Shown one piece after another: positions 46,094-53,287 of a stretch of DNA of 64,000 bases. Location of the stretch: contig OZ244830.1 of assembly GCA_965220425.1 (NCBI GenBank), positions 310,001 through 374,000 of the forward strand, given 5' to 3'. Position numbers and translations under genes: made by a program. Within the stretch, counting starts at the first letter, position 1. Each line of letters opens with the position of its first letter. Origin of the DNA: Azophilus sp965220425 (GTDB lineage Bacteria > Pseudomonadota > Gammaproteobacteria > Pseudomonadales > Azotimanducaceae). The notes beneath the pieces are model-generated. The model worked only from the letters and a program-made list of their open reading frames with translations, made no database searches and had not been told where the DNA came from.

Positions 46094-47842
46094 TCAGGCC
46101 TTGACCGCGGCGGCCGCCTCGGCCCGTCGCATGACGTACCACTGCTGCGCCACGGACAGGGCGCTGTTGACCAGCCAGTAGAGCACGAGCCCCGCGGGAA
46201 ACCAAAGGAACAGCACGGTGAATACGATGGGCATCATCTTCATCATCCTGACCTGCATCGGGTCGCCCATGGCCGGCGACATCGCCTGCTGCAGGTACAT
46301 GGTTCCGCCCATGAGCAGCGGCAGAACGAAAAACGGATCTTTCGCCGCGAGATCCTGGATCCAGAGCAGGAAGGGGGCCTGCCGCAATTCGACGCTCTCG
46401 AAGAGAACCCAGTACAGCGCGATGAAGATCGGCATGGGCAGCAGCATCGGCAGGCAACCGCCCAGGGGATTGACGCCTTCTTTTTTGTAAAGGCCCATCA
46501 TCTCCTGGGAGAGCTTCTGCCGGTCACCGGCATGGCGTTCCTGCAGCCGCTTCATCTGCGGCGCCACCCGGCGCATGTTCGCCATGGACTTGTAACTCGC
46601 CGAAGACAGCGGATACAGCACCAGCTTGACCAGCACCGTCAGGAGAATGATCGCCACGCCCCAGTTGCTGACGAAGCCGTGCAGCCAATCGAGGATCCAG
46701 AAGAGCGGCACCGCCAGCCACCACAGAAATCCATAGTCGATGGTCAGGTTCAGGTTCTCCGCGATCTGCTCGAGCCGCTTCTGGTCCTTCGGCCCGGCAT
46801 ACAGGCGCGTGCGCCATTCCCCGGCTGCGCCGGGCGCTACCGCAAGCAGCGGGCCCGTATAGCCGACCGTGTAGGTTCCGTCCGCGCGCTTGCGCCCGTA
46901 GTAGGTGTTCTCATCCGACTCGTTGGCGATCCATGCACTCAGGAAATAGTGCTGCAGCAACGCCATCCAGCCGCCGCGTTCCGTGGTGCGAAACGGGCTC
47001 TCGTCCAGGTCCTCGAACTCAAGCTTCTCGTAGCGCGTTTCCGACGTGGTCAGCGCCGCGCCCACATAGGGCCGCGGCCCCATGCTGAAGCCACCGGCTC
47101 CCTCGGGTTCCTTGCCGTCCCGTTTGATCTGCGCGAACAGGCTCGCCTGAAACGGCCGGTCGTGCGGGTTCTCGATCCGGTAGGCCACGTCGATCAGGTA
47201 ATCTTCGCCATCGAAGGTGAACACCTTTTCCACCCAAACGCCATGGTGGTCGGCTGTGAGGACCAGGTCGAACGACTCGCCCGGCTCCACCCGGTAATGG
47301 TCGACGCCGGCTTTGAAAAGAGGACGGTCCGTGCCCGAATCCAGGCCGTCCGGCCCGATCAGGCCGCTTTGCGCCATGTACACGCGGCCGTTGCCCACAT
47401 CGAGCAGGTTGAAGGGTCGGTCGGGTTGATCGAGCGCAACCGGATACTTCGGCAGGCGCACCCGGCGGACATCGCCGCCCAACCGGTCGATCCAGACATC
47501 CTGCGTCGGCGTGGACACGCGCACAAGCCGGTTGGGCGCCGTTTCTGCCTGCACCGGTCTAGGTGTCTCGTCCGCCGGCCGCGTGCCGATCAACGAGGCG
47601 TCCGGGATGTCCGAGTCGGCTGACGAGGCGCCGGCCGATGAACCGCCAACCGGCGAATCGCCGGCTGGCGGCCCGGGAACGATCTCCGGAACCGAGGGCC
47701 CGCCGCCCAGTTCCGGCGCGTCGGCGGGAGCGACGGGCGCGCTCGGCTGCATGTAGTCTTCATTCCACGCCAGAATCAACAGATAGCCCGCGGCAGCGAG
47801 CCCGATCAGCAGAACGATGCGTTGGATTTCCGGAGCGAACAC
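46094..47842 (-). CDS. yidC: membrane protein insertase YidC
   Basis: The 582-residue Oxa1/YidC insertase for inner-membrane proteins such as ATP synthase a and c subunits. It has one N-terminal membrane helix (RIVLLIGLAAAGYLLILAW), a Pro/Ser/Gly-rich linker, the large periplasmic P1 beta domain, and a C-terminal five-helix core with GGCLPMLLPMPIFIALYWVL and LFLWFPAGLVLYWLVN. The usual very basic tail is short (RRAEAAAAVKA). Confidence 0.97.
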   Translation of the reverse strand: MFAPEIQRIVLLIGLAAAGYLLILAWNEDYMQPSAPVAPADAPELGGGPSVPEIVPGPPAGDSPVGGSSAGASSADSDIPDASLIGTRPADETPRPVQAETAPNRLVRVSTPTQDVWIDRLGGDVRRVRLPKYPVALDQPDRPFNLLDVGNGRVYMAQSGLIGPDGLDSGTDRPLFKAGVDHYRVEPGESFDLVLTADHHGVWVEKVFTFDGEDYLIDVAYRIENPHDRPFQASLFAQIKRDGKEPEGAGGFSMGPRPYVGAALTTSETRYEKLEFEDLDESPFRTTERGGWMALLQHYFLSAWIANESDENTYYGRKRADGTYTVGYTGPLLAVAPGAAGEWRTRLYAGPKDQKRLEQIAENLNLTIDYGFLWWLAVPLFWILDWLHGFVSNWGVAIILLTVLVKLVLYPLSSASYKSMANMRRVAPQMKRLQERHAGDRQKLSQEMMGLYKKEGVNPLGGCLPMLLPMPIFIALYWVLFESVELRQAPFLLWIQDLAAKDPFFVLPLLMGGTMYLQQAMSPAMGDPMQVRMMKMMPIVFTVLFLWFPAGLVLYWLVNSALSVAQQWYVMRRAEAAAAVKA

Positions 47843-47847
47843 CGGGG

Positions 47848-48081
47848 CTATCCTCCCCTTCGCGGCGGCGGGTCAAAGCCCCCCGGGTGAAAGGGATGGC
47901 ACTTCAGCAAGCGCTGGAGGGCGAGCCAGGAGCCTTTAAGCGGGCCGTGGCTCTCCAGGGCGTCCAGGGCATAGTTCGAGCAGCTTGGATAAAATCGGCA
48001 CTGTCCGCCCATGAAGGGACTCAGGGTGAGCTGGTAGAGCCTGACGATACCCATGAGCGATCGGGTTACGGCCTTGCGCAT
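47848..48081 (-). CDS. yidD: membrane protein insertion efficiency factor YidD
   Basis: A 77-residue YidD protein that helps YidC-dependent insertion. It has LYQLTLSPFMGGQCRFYPSC, SNYALDALESHGPLKGSW and LKCHPFHPGGFDPPP, with the three conserved Cys. The ATG at 48081 begins at the family N-terminus. An in-frame ATG at 48204, overlapping the rnpA stop as ATGA, would add a 41-residue extension without family similarity but would be translationally coupled; both are possible. Confidence 0.9.
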   Translation of the reverse strand: MRKAVTRSLMGIVRLYQLTLSPFMGGQCRFYPSCSNYALDALESHGPLKGSWLALQRLLKCHPFHPGGFDPPPRRGG

Positions 48082-48200
48082 GCGGTCGACGCCCAGGACG
48101 AATCCTGCCGGAATCGAACCGGTGTCCGGCGGGAGTGGGCGTGCATGGCAGGACGCCGCGGAACCCTGAGGGGTCAAGTGATATCCCTGGCGATGTACCG

Positions 48201-48569
48201 TCATTGACGGTCCGCCCTGTCTGTCGTTTCAGCCATCGCGCTGAACGCTTCCTCCAGCCACAGCTTGAACTCCCTTCGGCCGGCCGGCCCCCGTACCTGC
48301 ACGACTACATCCAGCGCTGGCAAATGCTCCCGGGTGGTCCTGAAAACCTCCCGGGCAACGCGCTTCAGGGTGTTGCGCTCGTGAGCCTGGCGCACGGCTC
48401 GTTTCCCGATGACGAGACCAAGCCGGGCGCCGGGCATTGTATTCGCAACGGCAAAAATTCGTAACGGTCCGCGGCTCCTGCGAAAGCGGGCTGAGCGCAG
48501 AACCCGGTTGAACTCCCCGGGCCGGTTCAGGCGATATCGTTTCGGAAATCCGAAAGTTTCCGACGGCAA
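48201..48569 (-). CDS. rnpA: ribonuclease P protein component
   Basis: The 122-residue protein subunit of RNase P, which matures tRNA 5' ends with its RNA partner. It begins near FPKRYRLNRPGEFNRVLRSA and carries the RNR-like basic helix KRAVRQAHERNTLKRVAREVFR. The gene follows rpmH after 77 bp. Confidence 0.95.
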   Translation of the reverse strand: MPSETFGFPKRYRLNRPGEFNRVLRSARFRRSRGPLRIFAVANTMPGARLGLVIGKRAVRQAHERNTLKRVAREVFRTTREHLPALDVVVQVRGPAGRREFKLWLEEAFSAMAETTDRADRQ

Positions 48570-48646
48570 CTTGGATCCTCGCGGCTCGGAGAAGCGGCCC
48601 GGAATGTCTTCGCGACATCGGCCCGGGTCCGCAGCCCGCCGGCAGG

Positions 48647-48781
48647 CTAAACCGTCAACCGCTTGCGGCCCTTTGCCCGGCGAGCGTTGATCGTCCTGCG
48701 GCCGGCACGAGTCGACATTCGCGCCCGGAAGCCGTGCCTTCGTTTCCGCTTCAGGTTACTGGGCTGGAACGTTCTTTTCAC
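48647..48781 (-). CDS. rpmH: ribosomal protein L34
   Basis: The 44-residue L34 of the large ribosomal subunit: MKRTFQPSNLKRKRRHGFRA at the start and RRAKGRKRLTV at the end, highly basic. It uses a GTG start. It is the outermost gene of the leftward group and faces away from dnaA, as in Pseudomonas, where oriC lies in the space between. Confidence 0.96.
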   Translation of the reverse strand: MKRTFQPSNLKRKRRHGFRARMSTRAGRRTINARRAKGRKRLTV

Positions 48782-49339
48782 GTCGTGCTGGCGCTCTGGA
48801 AAGGGTGCGCGATTCTAGTGACGGCGCCACTGGGTGTCAACGCGGGCCAAAGGCGCACGGAACTGCCCGCGTATCTCCTCTATCCACCGGCAAGACGACA
48901 AGGACAATAGATATAAAAGAATTTGTTGTTACTCGTTGGCAGGGCGGAAAACTGTGCACAACCCGCACGCCGTGGCGACTGGCGTGGCCTGGGGGCCCCT
49001 ACGAGCCTGTTGATAAGCCATGGTGTTATGGATGCATTTCCTGGGAGCGACCGGATACGCAGAAAATGTCCACAGACAACCCCGAAACCGCGACGCGTCG
49101 GAACGGAATTGCCGGGGTGGCTGACGCCCGGCCAGGAGCTATCCGTTAATGTCTTGATTTTTCGGAATAAAGCAGAGTTATCCACAGTTATTTCAGAGAA
49201 TTGCCCACACCTTCGGGCGATCCCGGCAGCTATGCGCGCCCGCCGGCCGGCCGTTAAGTTTATGAATTTATTGGACCATCTCTTTTTTTTCGGGATTTCT
49301 TCCATCGGCGGTTTCCAAGCCAGTTTGACGGTGAGTAAA
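48782..49339. other. candidate origin of replication / dnaA regulatory region
   Basis: A 558-bp intergenic region at the point where gene orientation flips from leftward (rpmH, rnpA, yidC) to rightward (dnaA, dnaN, gyrB). It contains one perfect DnaA box (TTATCCACA, 49178-49186). One-mismatch or two-mismatch forms lie on the minus strand at 49008-49016 (TTATCAACA) and 48953-48961 (TTGTGCACA), and on the plus strand at 49067-49075 (ATGTCCACA) and 49201-49209 (TTGCCCACA). AT-rich stretches at 48904-48931 and 49252-49290 could unwind. It may be oriC, the dnaA autoregulatory region, or both. Confidence 0.55.
49178..49186 (+). promoter_or_regulatory. consensus DnaA box
   Basis: TTATCCACA, an exact match to the high-affinity DnaA-binding 9-mer, 154 bp upstream of the dnaA ATG. 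Confidence 0.75.
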
Positions 49340-50746
49340 ATGCTTCCAAATCCCTTCAAATTTAAACCAGCCAGTCGGGGGGCGAGGCACGTGGGAAGGA
49401 CTGTTTGGCAAAGGTGTATCGATCAATTGCAAGGCGAATTGTCAACCCAACAGTTCGACACTTGCATCAAACCATTGCAGGCTCGGCGGAACAATGACCG
49501 TCTCGAACTGCTGGCGCCCAACCGTTACGTCAGAGACCAGGTCAATGTGGCTTATCTGGCGCGTATCAATGAACTCCTCGACCAGCAGGGTGAGTCGGGC
49601 AGACCGGTGGCGGCCGAGGTGGAGATCGGTGATGTCGGGCTGATGCCCCGGGAACCGCTGCGGGCGGACGGAACGGGAAAAAAGAAGAAAAAGAATCGCC
49701 GTCTGGAGAAAATCCGGGCAGGCAAGCAGGCACTCAACAAGACTTTCACCTTCGATACGTTCGTGGAGGGGAAGTCCAACGAGTTGGCCAAGGCCGCCGC
49801 ATTGCAGGTAGCGGATCAATCCGGCCAATCCTATAACCCGTTGTTACTTTATGGGGGCGTCGGTCTCGGCAAGACCCACCTGATGCAGGCGGTTGGCAAT
49901 CACATTCAACGGTCGTCACGCCGCGCCCATGTGGTCTATGTGCATTCCCAGGGTTTTGTGCAGGATATGGTCGATGCGCTGCGCGAAGGCACCATGCGGC
50001 AGTTCGCCGAGTTCTATCGCTCGTCAGACGCGCTGTTGATCGACGACATTCAGTTCTTCGCGAACAAGTTGCGATCCCAGGAGGAATTTTTCCACCTATT
50101 CAATGGCTTACTGGAACGTGGCCACCAGATGGTGTTGACCTGCGACCGCTATCCAAGGGAGATCGACGGCCTGGAGGAAAGGCTGAAATCGCGGTTTGTC
50201 TGGGGCCTTACGGTAGAGGTAGAGCCTCCGGAGTTGGAGACCCGGGTAGCCATTCTGATGAAAAAGGCGGAAGCCGAACGAGTGCAACTGGATCCGGCGG
50301 TCGCGTTCTTCATAGGCGAACGCATCCGCTCCAATGTCCGGGAACTGGAAGGTGCGCTCAGGCGTGTGATCGCCAATGCCCGATTCACCGGCAGCATGAT
50401 CACCATTGAACAGGTCAAACGCGTTCTGCGGGATCTGTTCGCCATTCAGGACCGCCAGATCAGCATTGGCAACATCCAGCGAACCGTCGCCGAGTACTAC
50501 AAGATCAAGAATTCCGATATTCTGTCGAAACGCCGCAACCGCAACATCGCACGTCCCAGGCAGATGGCCATGTTCCTGGCGAAGCAGTTGACCAATCATT
50601 CACTGCCGGAGATCGGGGAGGCCTTTGGCGGCAGGGACCACACCACCGTGCTGCATGCCTGCCGGAGAATCAAGGGATTGATGGAGGAAGGTGCGGCGGA
50701 ACTGGAGGAAGATCACCGGAATCTGAGCCGCCTGTTGTCGAGCTAG
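49340..50746 (+). CDS. dnaA: chromosomal replication initiator DnaA
   Basis: The AAA+ initiator that melts oriC. Domain I begins VWQRCIDQLQGELSTQQFD; domain II is a short Lys-rich linker; domain III has the Walker A GGVGLGKTHLMQAVGNH and Walker B LLIDDIQFF; domain IV contains the DnaA-box-reading GGRDHTTVLHACRRI. From the ATG at 49340 it has 468 residues (E. coli 467); a GTG at 49391 would give 451. The frame is open far upstream through the candidate origin, which is not coding. The TAG stop lies inside the CTAG end of a repeat element. Confidence 0.96.
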   Translation: MLPNPFKFKPASRGARHVGRTVWQRCIDQLQGELSTQQFDTCIKPLQARRNNDRLELLAPNRYVRDQVNVAYLARINELLDQQGESGRPVAAEVEIGDVGLMPREPLRADGTGKKKKKNRRLEKIRAGKQALNKTFTFDTFVEGKSNELAKAAALQVADQSGQSYNPLLLYGGVGLGKTHLMQAVGNHIQRSSRRAHVVYVHSQGFVQDMVDALREGTMRQFAEFYRSSDALLIDDIQFFANKLRSQEEFFHLFNGLLERGHQMVLTCDRYPREIDGLEERLKSRFVWGLTVEVEPPELETRVAILMKKAEAERVQLDPAVAFFIGERIRSNVRELEGALRRVIANARFTGSMITIEQVKRVLRDLFAIQDRQISIGNIQRTVAEYYKIKNSDILSKRRNRNIARPRQMAMFLAKQLTNHSLPEIGEAFGGRDHTTVLHACRRIKGLMEEGAAELEEDHRNLSRLLSS

Positions 50747-50898
50747 CCCGCATATTCGCGCATACGGGCAAAAGACCGGCGACGGCACGGCCAGCGCGGC
50801 TTGTAACGCTACAGAAAGCCGAAACGTGCAATAAAGGTGAGCGGAATCGAAAGACATTCTTCAACTCGGCAAGCGGCTTGGTGCAATATGCGGGCTAG
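50743..50898. repeat. CTAG-bounded inverted-repeat element, family B, copy 2
   Basis: A 156-bp element between dnaA and dnaN. The outer 14 bp (CTAGCCCGCATATT) are perfect inverted repeats; the right end keeps the full family B terminus (GCTTGGTGCAATATGCGGGC), the left end has diverged. The interior shares GGCAAAAGACCGGCGA and GGCCAGCGC with copy 1 at 20008 but lacks the hairpin half, so it is a deletion derivative. The dnaA stop TAG (50744-50746) is in its left CTAG. Confidence 0.78.
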
Positions 50899-51029
50899 TG
50901 TAACGCCCGGTCCTTTCACGGGGTCGGCAATGGGCGGGGGAATTTTTATAACCCTTTGATTGCACTAGTATTTTTCTGGATATCCGTGGTCGTCGCCCGC
51001 TATCATCAACAAGACGGTACACTAGGGTC

Positions 51030-52136
51030 ATGAAATTAAGAGCTGATCGTGAACTGTTGTTGCGCCCGTTGCAGTTGGCCACCGGTGTGGTCGAGCGCCG
51101 CCAAACCCTACCCATACTGGCCAACCTCCATGTCAAGGCGACAAGCGACGGGCGCCTGACGTTGACGGCAACCGATCTCGAAGTGGAACTGGTGGTTCGC
51201 CTGGAATCGGTAACGGTCGAACAGGAAGGCGAGGCAACGATTCCGGCACGGAAACTGGCGGATATCTGGCGGTCTCTGCCGGAGGCGGCGATCGTGTCCA
51301 TCGAGGTCGGGGAAGAACGCGCGGTCATTCGGTCGGGCCGGAGCCGTTTTTCGCTGGCTGTGCTGCCGCCGGGTGACTTTCCCAGGGTCGAGAGCGGCGA
51401 GGAGGAGATTCAGATTACATTGAGCAGCGGCGACTTTCGCCGACTGGTCGACAAGGTCGGTTTCTCGATGGCGCAACAGGATGTGCGCTATTTCCTGAAC
51501 GGCATGCTGCTGGAGGTGACTACCGAACATTTACGCACCGTCGCGACCGATGGCCACAGGTTGGCGATGTGCACGCTGGAGTCGGGTGTCGCCGGGGCGG
51601 AACGCTTGCAAATCATCGTGCCGCGCAAAGGCGTGCAGGAAATTGGACGGCTGCTCGATGAAGCAGGAGAAGAAGTCCGGCTATCGGTGAGCGAGAATCA
51701 TATGCGGGTCGGCCATGGGGAGTACAGCCTGACCACACGCCTGATCGACGGAAAATTCCCGGACTACGAGAAAGTCATTCCGCCGGATGTTTCCAGAACC
51801 ATCGTCGGTGACCGCGATTCCTTGAAGCTTGCCTTTCAGAGGGTATCGATTCTGAGCAACGAGAAATACCGGGGTGTGCGGTTGTTGGTGGATGGAGACC
51901 AATTGACGGTCCGCGCCAACAATCCGGAGCAGGAAGAGGCGGAGGAGATCGTCGGGGTCAGCTATGAGGGCGACCCGATGGAAATCGGCTTCAACGTAGG
52001 CTATCTGCAGGATGTCATGAACGTACTGCCCCCTGAAGAGGTGCGATTGGGAGTGTCGGACGGCAATAATAGCGCCCTGATAGAAGCTTCCAGCGACGAT
52101 CTGGCCTGTTATGTCATCATGCCGATGCGGCTTTGA
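51030..52136 (+). CDS. dnaN: DNA polymerase III beta sliding clamp
   Basis: The 368-residue ring-forming processivity clamp, built from three similar domains. It begins MKLRADRELLLRPLQLATGV, has VATDGHRLAMC in the middle and ends with the family-typical YVIMPMRL. It belongs to the dnaA-dnaN-recF-gyrB series; the element at 50743-50898 adds to the gap from dnaA, so dnaN may use its own promoter in 50900-51029. Confidence 0.97.
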   Translation: MKLRADRELLLRPLQLATGVVERRQTLPILANLHVKATSDGRLTLTATDLEVELVVRLESVTVEQEGEATIPARKLADIWRSLPEAAIVSIEVGEERAVIRSGRSRFSLAVLPPGDFPRVESGEEEIQITLSSGDFRRLVDKVGFSMAQQDVRYFLNGMLLEVTTEHLRTVATDGHRLAMCTLESGVAGAERLQIIVPRKGVQEIGRLLDEAGEEVRLSVSENHMRVGHGEYSLTTRLIDGKFPDYEKVIPPDVSRTIVGDRDSLKLAFQRVSILSNEKYRGVRLLVDGDQLTVRANNPEQEEAEEIVGVSYEGDPMEIGFNVGYLQDVMNVLPPEEVRLGVSDGNNSALIEASSDDLACYVIMPMRL

Positions 52137-52145
52137 CCGGACTCC

Positions 52146-53231
52146 GTGATCATCCGTGATCTGGAGGTTTCGCATTTCCGCAACCTGACTTCGGTCTCCC
52201 TCAGCCTCAATCGGCAATTCAACTACCTTTTCGGGGCGAACGGCGCCGGCAAGACGACGGTGCTCGAAGCGGTGCACTTGCTGGCGCGGGGCCGTTCCTT
52301 TCGCGGGCGGCGCATCGCGCCGATTATTCAGAATGGCGCGCGCAGTCTGCTGGTAAGAGCAGAGCTGGAGAACGGACGGTCCCTGGGATTATCGAGGGAC
52401 CGTTCCGGCAAGACAGAGCTGCATGTAGATCGCGCGGAGGCGCGGCGACTCTCGGATGCGGCGGCCCTTCTGCCGGTACATCTGATCCTGCCTGACGTCA
52501 GCCAGTTGATATTCGGCGGTCCAGGAGACCGCCGGCAATGCGCGGATTGGGGAATGTTTCACGTGAAACCAGGATACCTCCCCGCGCTCAGGGATTACCT
52601 GTCCGCCGTGAGGCAAAGAAATGCAGTTCTGAAATCCTGGGACGCGGCGGGTTCCGCTGCCGCTATCGAGGTATGGACGGACACCGTCTGCCGCGAGGCG
52701 AAGTCCGTGGACGGCTATCGCCGCGAGTACGTCGCGGAACTGATCCCCCACTTCCAAGCTGCCCTTTCCGGCCTGGAAGCGGATGTCCCCATCGAATTGG
52801 CCTACAAAAACGGCTGGGGGAGTGATGAACTCGCTAAAGTCCTGGGAGATTCCCTGGATAACGATGTAAAATTGGGATCCACCGGAGCGGGTCCTCATCG
52901 AGCCGACTGGTCGTTGAAGATTGCCGACAGGGACGCTGGCGCCACGCTTTCACGCGGTCAGGGCAAGCTGGTGGCGGTTGCCCTGATACTGGCCCAGGCT
53001 CGGCTTTTGAAGGACTGCACCGGGCAGCGAAGCGTCTTCTTGATCGACGACCTGGGCGCCGAGCTGGACAGCGCGCATGGTTCGAGAATGCTGACCTTGC
53101 TGCGATCGAGTGGTTGCCAAGTGATTTCAACGTCGACACGGCCCCCGAGCGAAGAGTTTGAAGCCCTGTTCGGTCGCGAGAACACCGCGATGTTTCACGT
53201 GAAACAAGGCCAGATTAGCGCCGTTGCCTAG
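52146..53231 (+). CDS. recF: DNA replication and repair protein RecF
   Basis: An SMC-like ATPase that, with RecO and RecR, loads RecA at gaps. The 361-residue protein has LFGANGAGKTTVLEAVHLL (Walker A), the signature TLSRGQGKLVAVAL, and Walker B SVFLIDDLGAELDS. A GTG start 9 bp after dnaN begins the conserved IRDLEVSHFRNL. Two parS sites are embedded in the coding sequence, each read as MFHVK (about residues 137 and 349). Confidence 0.96.
   Translation: MIIRDLEVSHFRNLTSVSLSLNRQFNYLFGANGAGKTTVLEAVHLLARGRSFRGRRIAPIIQNGARSLLVRAELENGRSLGLSRDRSGKTELHVDRAEARRLSDAAALLPVHLILPDVSQLIFGGPGDRRQCADWGMFHVKPGYLPALRDYLSAVRQRNAVLKSWDAAGSAAAIEVWTDTVCREAKSVDGYRREYVAELIPHFQAALSGLEADVPIELAYKNGWGSDELAKVLGDSLDNDVKLGSTGAGPHRADWSLKIADRDAGATLSRGQGKLVAVALILAQARLLKDCTGQRSVFLIDDLGAELDSAHGSRMLTLLRSSGCQVISTSTRPPSEEFEALFGRENTAMFHVKQGQISAVA
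52555..52570. promoter_or_regulatory. parS centromere site (15/16)
   Basis: TGTTTCACGTGAAACC differs from the conserved 16-bp parS palindrome only in its last base. It lies within recF, where it encodes MFHVK in the conserved segment DWGMFHVKPGY. ParB should nucleate here. Confidence 0.85.
53191..53206. promoter_or_regulatory. parS centromere site (perfect)
   Basis: TGTTTCACGTGAAACA is an exact parS palindrome, 13 codons from the C-terminal end of recF, again encoding MFHVK. It lies 636 bp from the first site. Confidence 0.9.
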
Positions 53232-53287
53232 TCGCTCGCACAGTCCGGGCAAGCCGGACCGTTTGAAAAGCCTGCTGAACGGGAACA

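Noticed and set aside
44807..47623. A 938-codon plus-strand open frame
   Set aside because: It is antisense to mnmE and yidC, both certain genes; long antisense frames are common at this GC content.
48923..49339. An N-terminal extension of DnaA of 139 residues
   Set aside because: The frame is open, but it crosses DnaA boxes and AT-rich DNA, has no family similarity and would precede the conserved DnaA domain I.
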